Of a stretch of DNA of 6,523 nt, positions 6,285-6,523 are shown in pieces (the stretch's first letter is position 1; every line of letters begins with the position of its first letter). Where the stretch lies: positions 1-6,523 of the forward strand of contig WQTL01000376.1 of the NCBI GenBank assembly GCA_009786275.1, given 5' to 3'. Both the position numbers and the translations under genes were made by a program. Below the pieces are notes generated by a model, which was not told the DNA's origin, ran no database searches, and saw nothing but the letters and a program-made list of their open reading frames with translations. Source of the stretch: Bacillota bacterium (GTDB lineage Bacteria > Bacillota > Clostridia > Oscillospirales > Acutalibacteraceae).

Positions 6285-6508
6285 ATCATCCGCTAAATTC
6301 CCACCATAAGTTCCACCGTAGGACACCAGCGGAAATTAATTTGAAAAACCCATGGAAGTAAACCGGGGAACAGCGGCGCTTAGTGTGGGAAACGAGCAAA
6401 AAAGTGGGTGAGAAAGACCCCAGCGGCTACGCGCCGGCAAAGAAGGCAAAGCGAAGCACATCCGAGAAGATGGTTTCTCGGAGTAAGTTCCATAGACGGG
6501 GAATTTAG
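6200..6508 (+). ncRNA. Candidate structured noncoding RNA, possibly HEARO/omega-RNA-like
   Basis: About 300 bases without a credible gene but with many short complementary segments. Seen directly: ACGCCC (6205-6210)/GGGCGT (6219-6224); GCGG (6255-6258)/CCGC (6278-6281) enclosing TTGTCGTAA; TCCGCT (6289-6294)/AGCGGA (6328-6333); TTCCCAC (6298-6304)/GTGGGAA (6385-6391); GGGG (6365-6368)/CCCC (6418-6421) interleaved with CGGCGC (6374-6379)/GCGCCG (6431-6436), which makes a possible pseudoknot; and TCCGAGAA (6461-6468)/TTCTCGGA (6475-6482). Not all can form at once. An ORF with its own Shine-Dalgarno begins directly afterwards. A long, pseudoknotted RNA just upstream of an ORF is the arrangement of HEARO/omega RNAs that guide IscB nucleases; this class assignment is inference. 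A retron RNA, group II intron or long regulatory leader is not excluded. The boundaries are approximate. Confidence 0.4.
6461..6482. other. Perfect 8-bp stem-loop
   Basis: TCCGAGAA (6461-6468) and TTCTCGGA (6475-6482) are exact reverse complements around the six-base loop GATGGT. No T-run follows (the next bases are GTAAGTTCC), so it is not an intrinsic terminator. It is the strongest single hairpin of the structured region and lies 27 bases before the next ATG. Confidence 0.75.
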
Positions 6509-6509
6509 A

Positions 6510-6523
6510 ATGGGAAAAATTCT
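6510..6523 (+). CDS. Start of an unidentified ORF, cut by the right window edge
   Basis: Only 14 bases are present, reading ATG GGA AAA ATT CT, that is M-G-K-I-L. GGGGAA (6498-6503) ends six bases before the ATG and could serve as a Shine-Dalgarno. Five residues cannot identify a family. If the preceding region is an omega RNA, the expected product is an IscB-type RNA-guided nuclease; that is inference from position only. The start codon lies in the loop of a weak hairpin, GAATTT (6501-6506) with AAATTC (6517-6522). Confidence 0.35.

Noticed and set aside
6352..6411. 19-codon ORF starting ATGGAAGTA
   Set aside because: No ribosome binding site, very short, and it lies within the proposed structured RNA.
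6261..6523. Group II intron 5' end
   Set aside because: GTGCTT at 6262-6267 only partly resembles the GTGYG start of group II introns, and no domain V or maturase is in the window. It cannot be excluded without downstream sequence.

Overview
The window looks like chromosomal DNA from a GC-rich member of the Clostridia (Bacillota), probably a gut or anaerobic-community organism. The reasons are strong AGGAG-type ribosome binding sites, sigma-A-type promoters close to consensus, a Bacillus/Clostridium-style topoisomerase III, a short lipoprotein of a kind common in Clostridia, and small hairpin repeats between genes. Coding regions are visibly GC-rich. Intergenic regions, and especially the last ~450 bases, are less so. 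The taxonomic placement is inference.

Layout. (1) 1-666, minus strand: the first 222 residues of an extended short-chain dehydrogenase (NAD-dependent epimerase/dehydratase), cut by the left window edge. (2) 667-930: a divergent intergenic region with an extended -10 promoter for the leftward gene, a compound GC hairpin, and a perfect TTGACA-17-TATAAT promoter for the rightward genes. (3) 931-1737, plus: an uncharacterised lipoprotein. (4) 1821-3800, plus: a cytoplasmic glycoside hydrolase of family GH31. (5) 3895-6066, plus: DNA topoisomerase III (topB). (6) 6067-6523: no long gene; a near-consensus promoter, a 43-codon ORF, about 300 bases of apparently structured RNA, and the first five codons of an ORF cut by the right edge.

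The lipoprotein, GH31 and topB genes run in one direction with gaps of 83 and 94 bases, no convincing intrinsic terminator and no clear internal promoter, so they may share the 870-898 promoter. No functional link between them is obvious. Both gaps carry copies of a hairpin repeat with 10-bp arms (GGAGACGCAC / GTGCGTCTCT). Two copies are identical over 29 bases and bracket the GH31 gene; a third is inverted and supplies that gene's stop codon.

The most interesting part is the right end. A structured noncoding stretch directly ahead of an ORF with a plausible Shine-Dalgarno is the layout of HEARO/omega RNAs upstream of IscB nucleases, though other RNA-plus-ORF elements fit too. The window stops 14 bases into the ORF, so this is a hypothesis that the next few hundred bases would settle.
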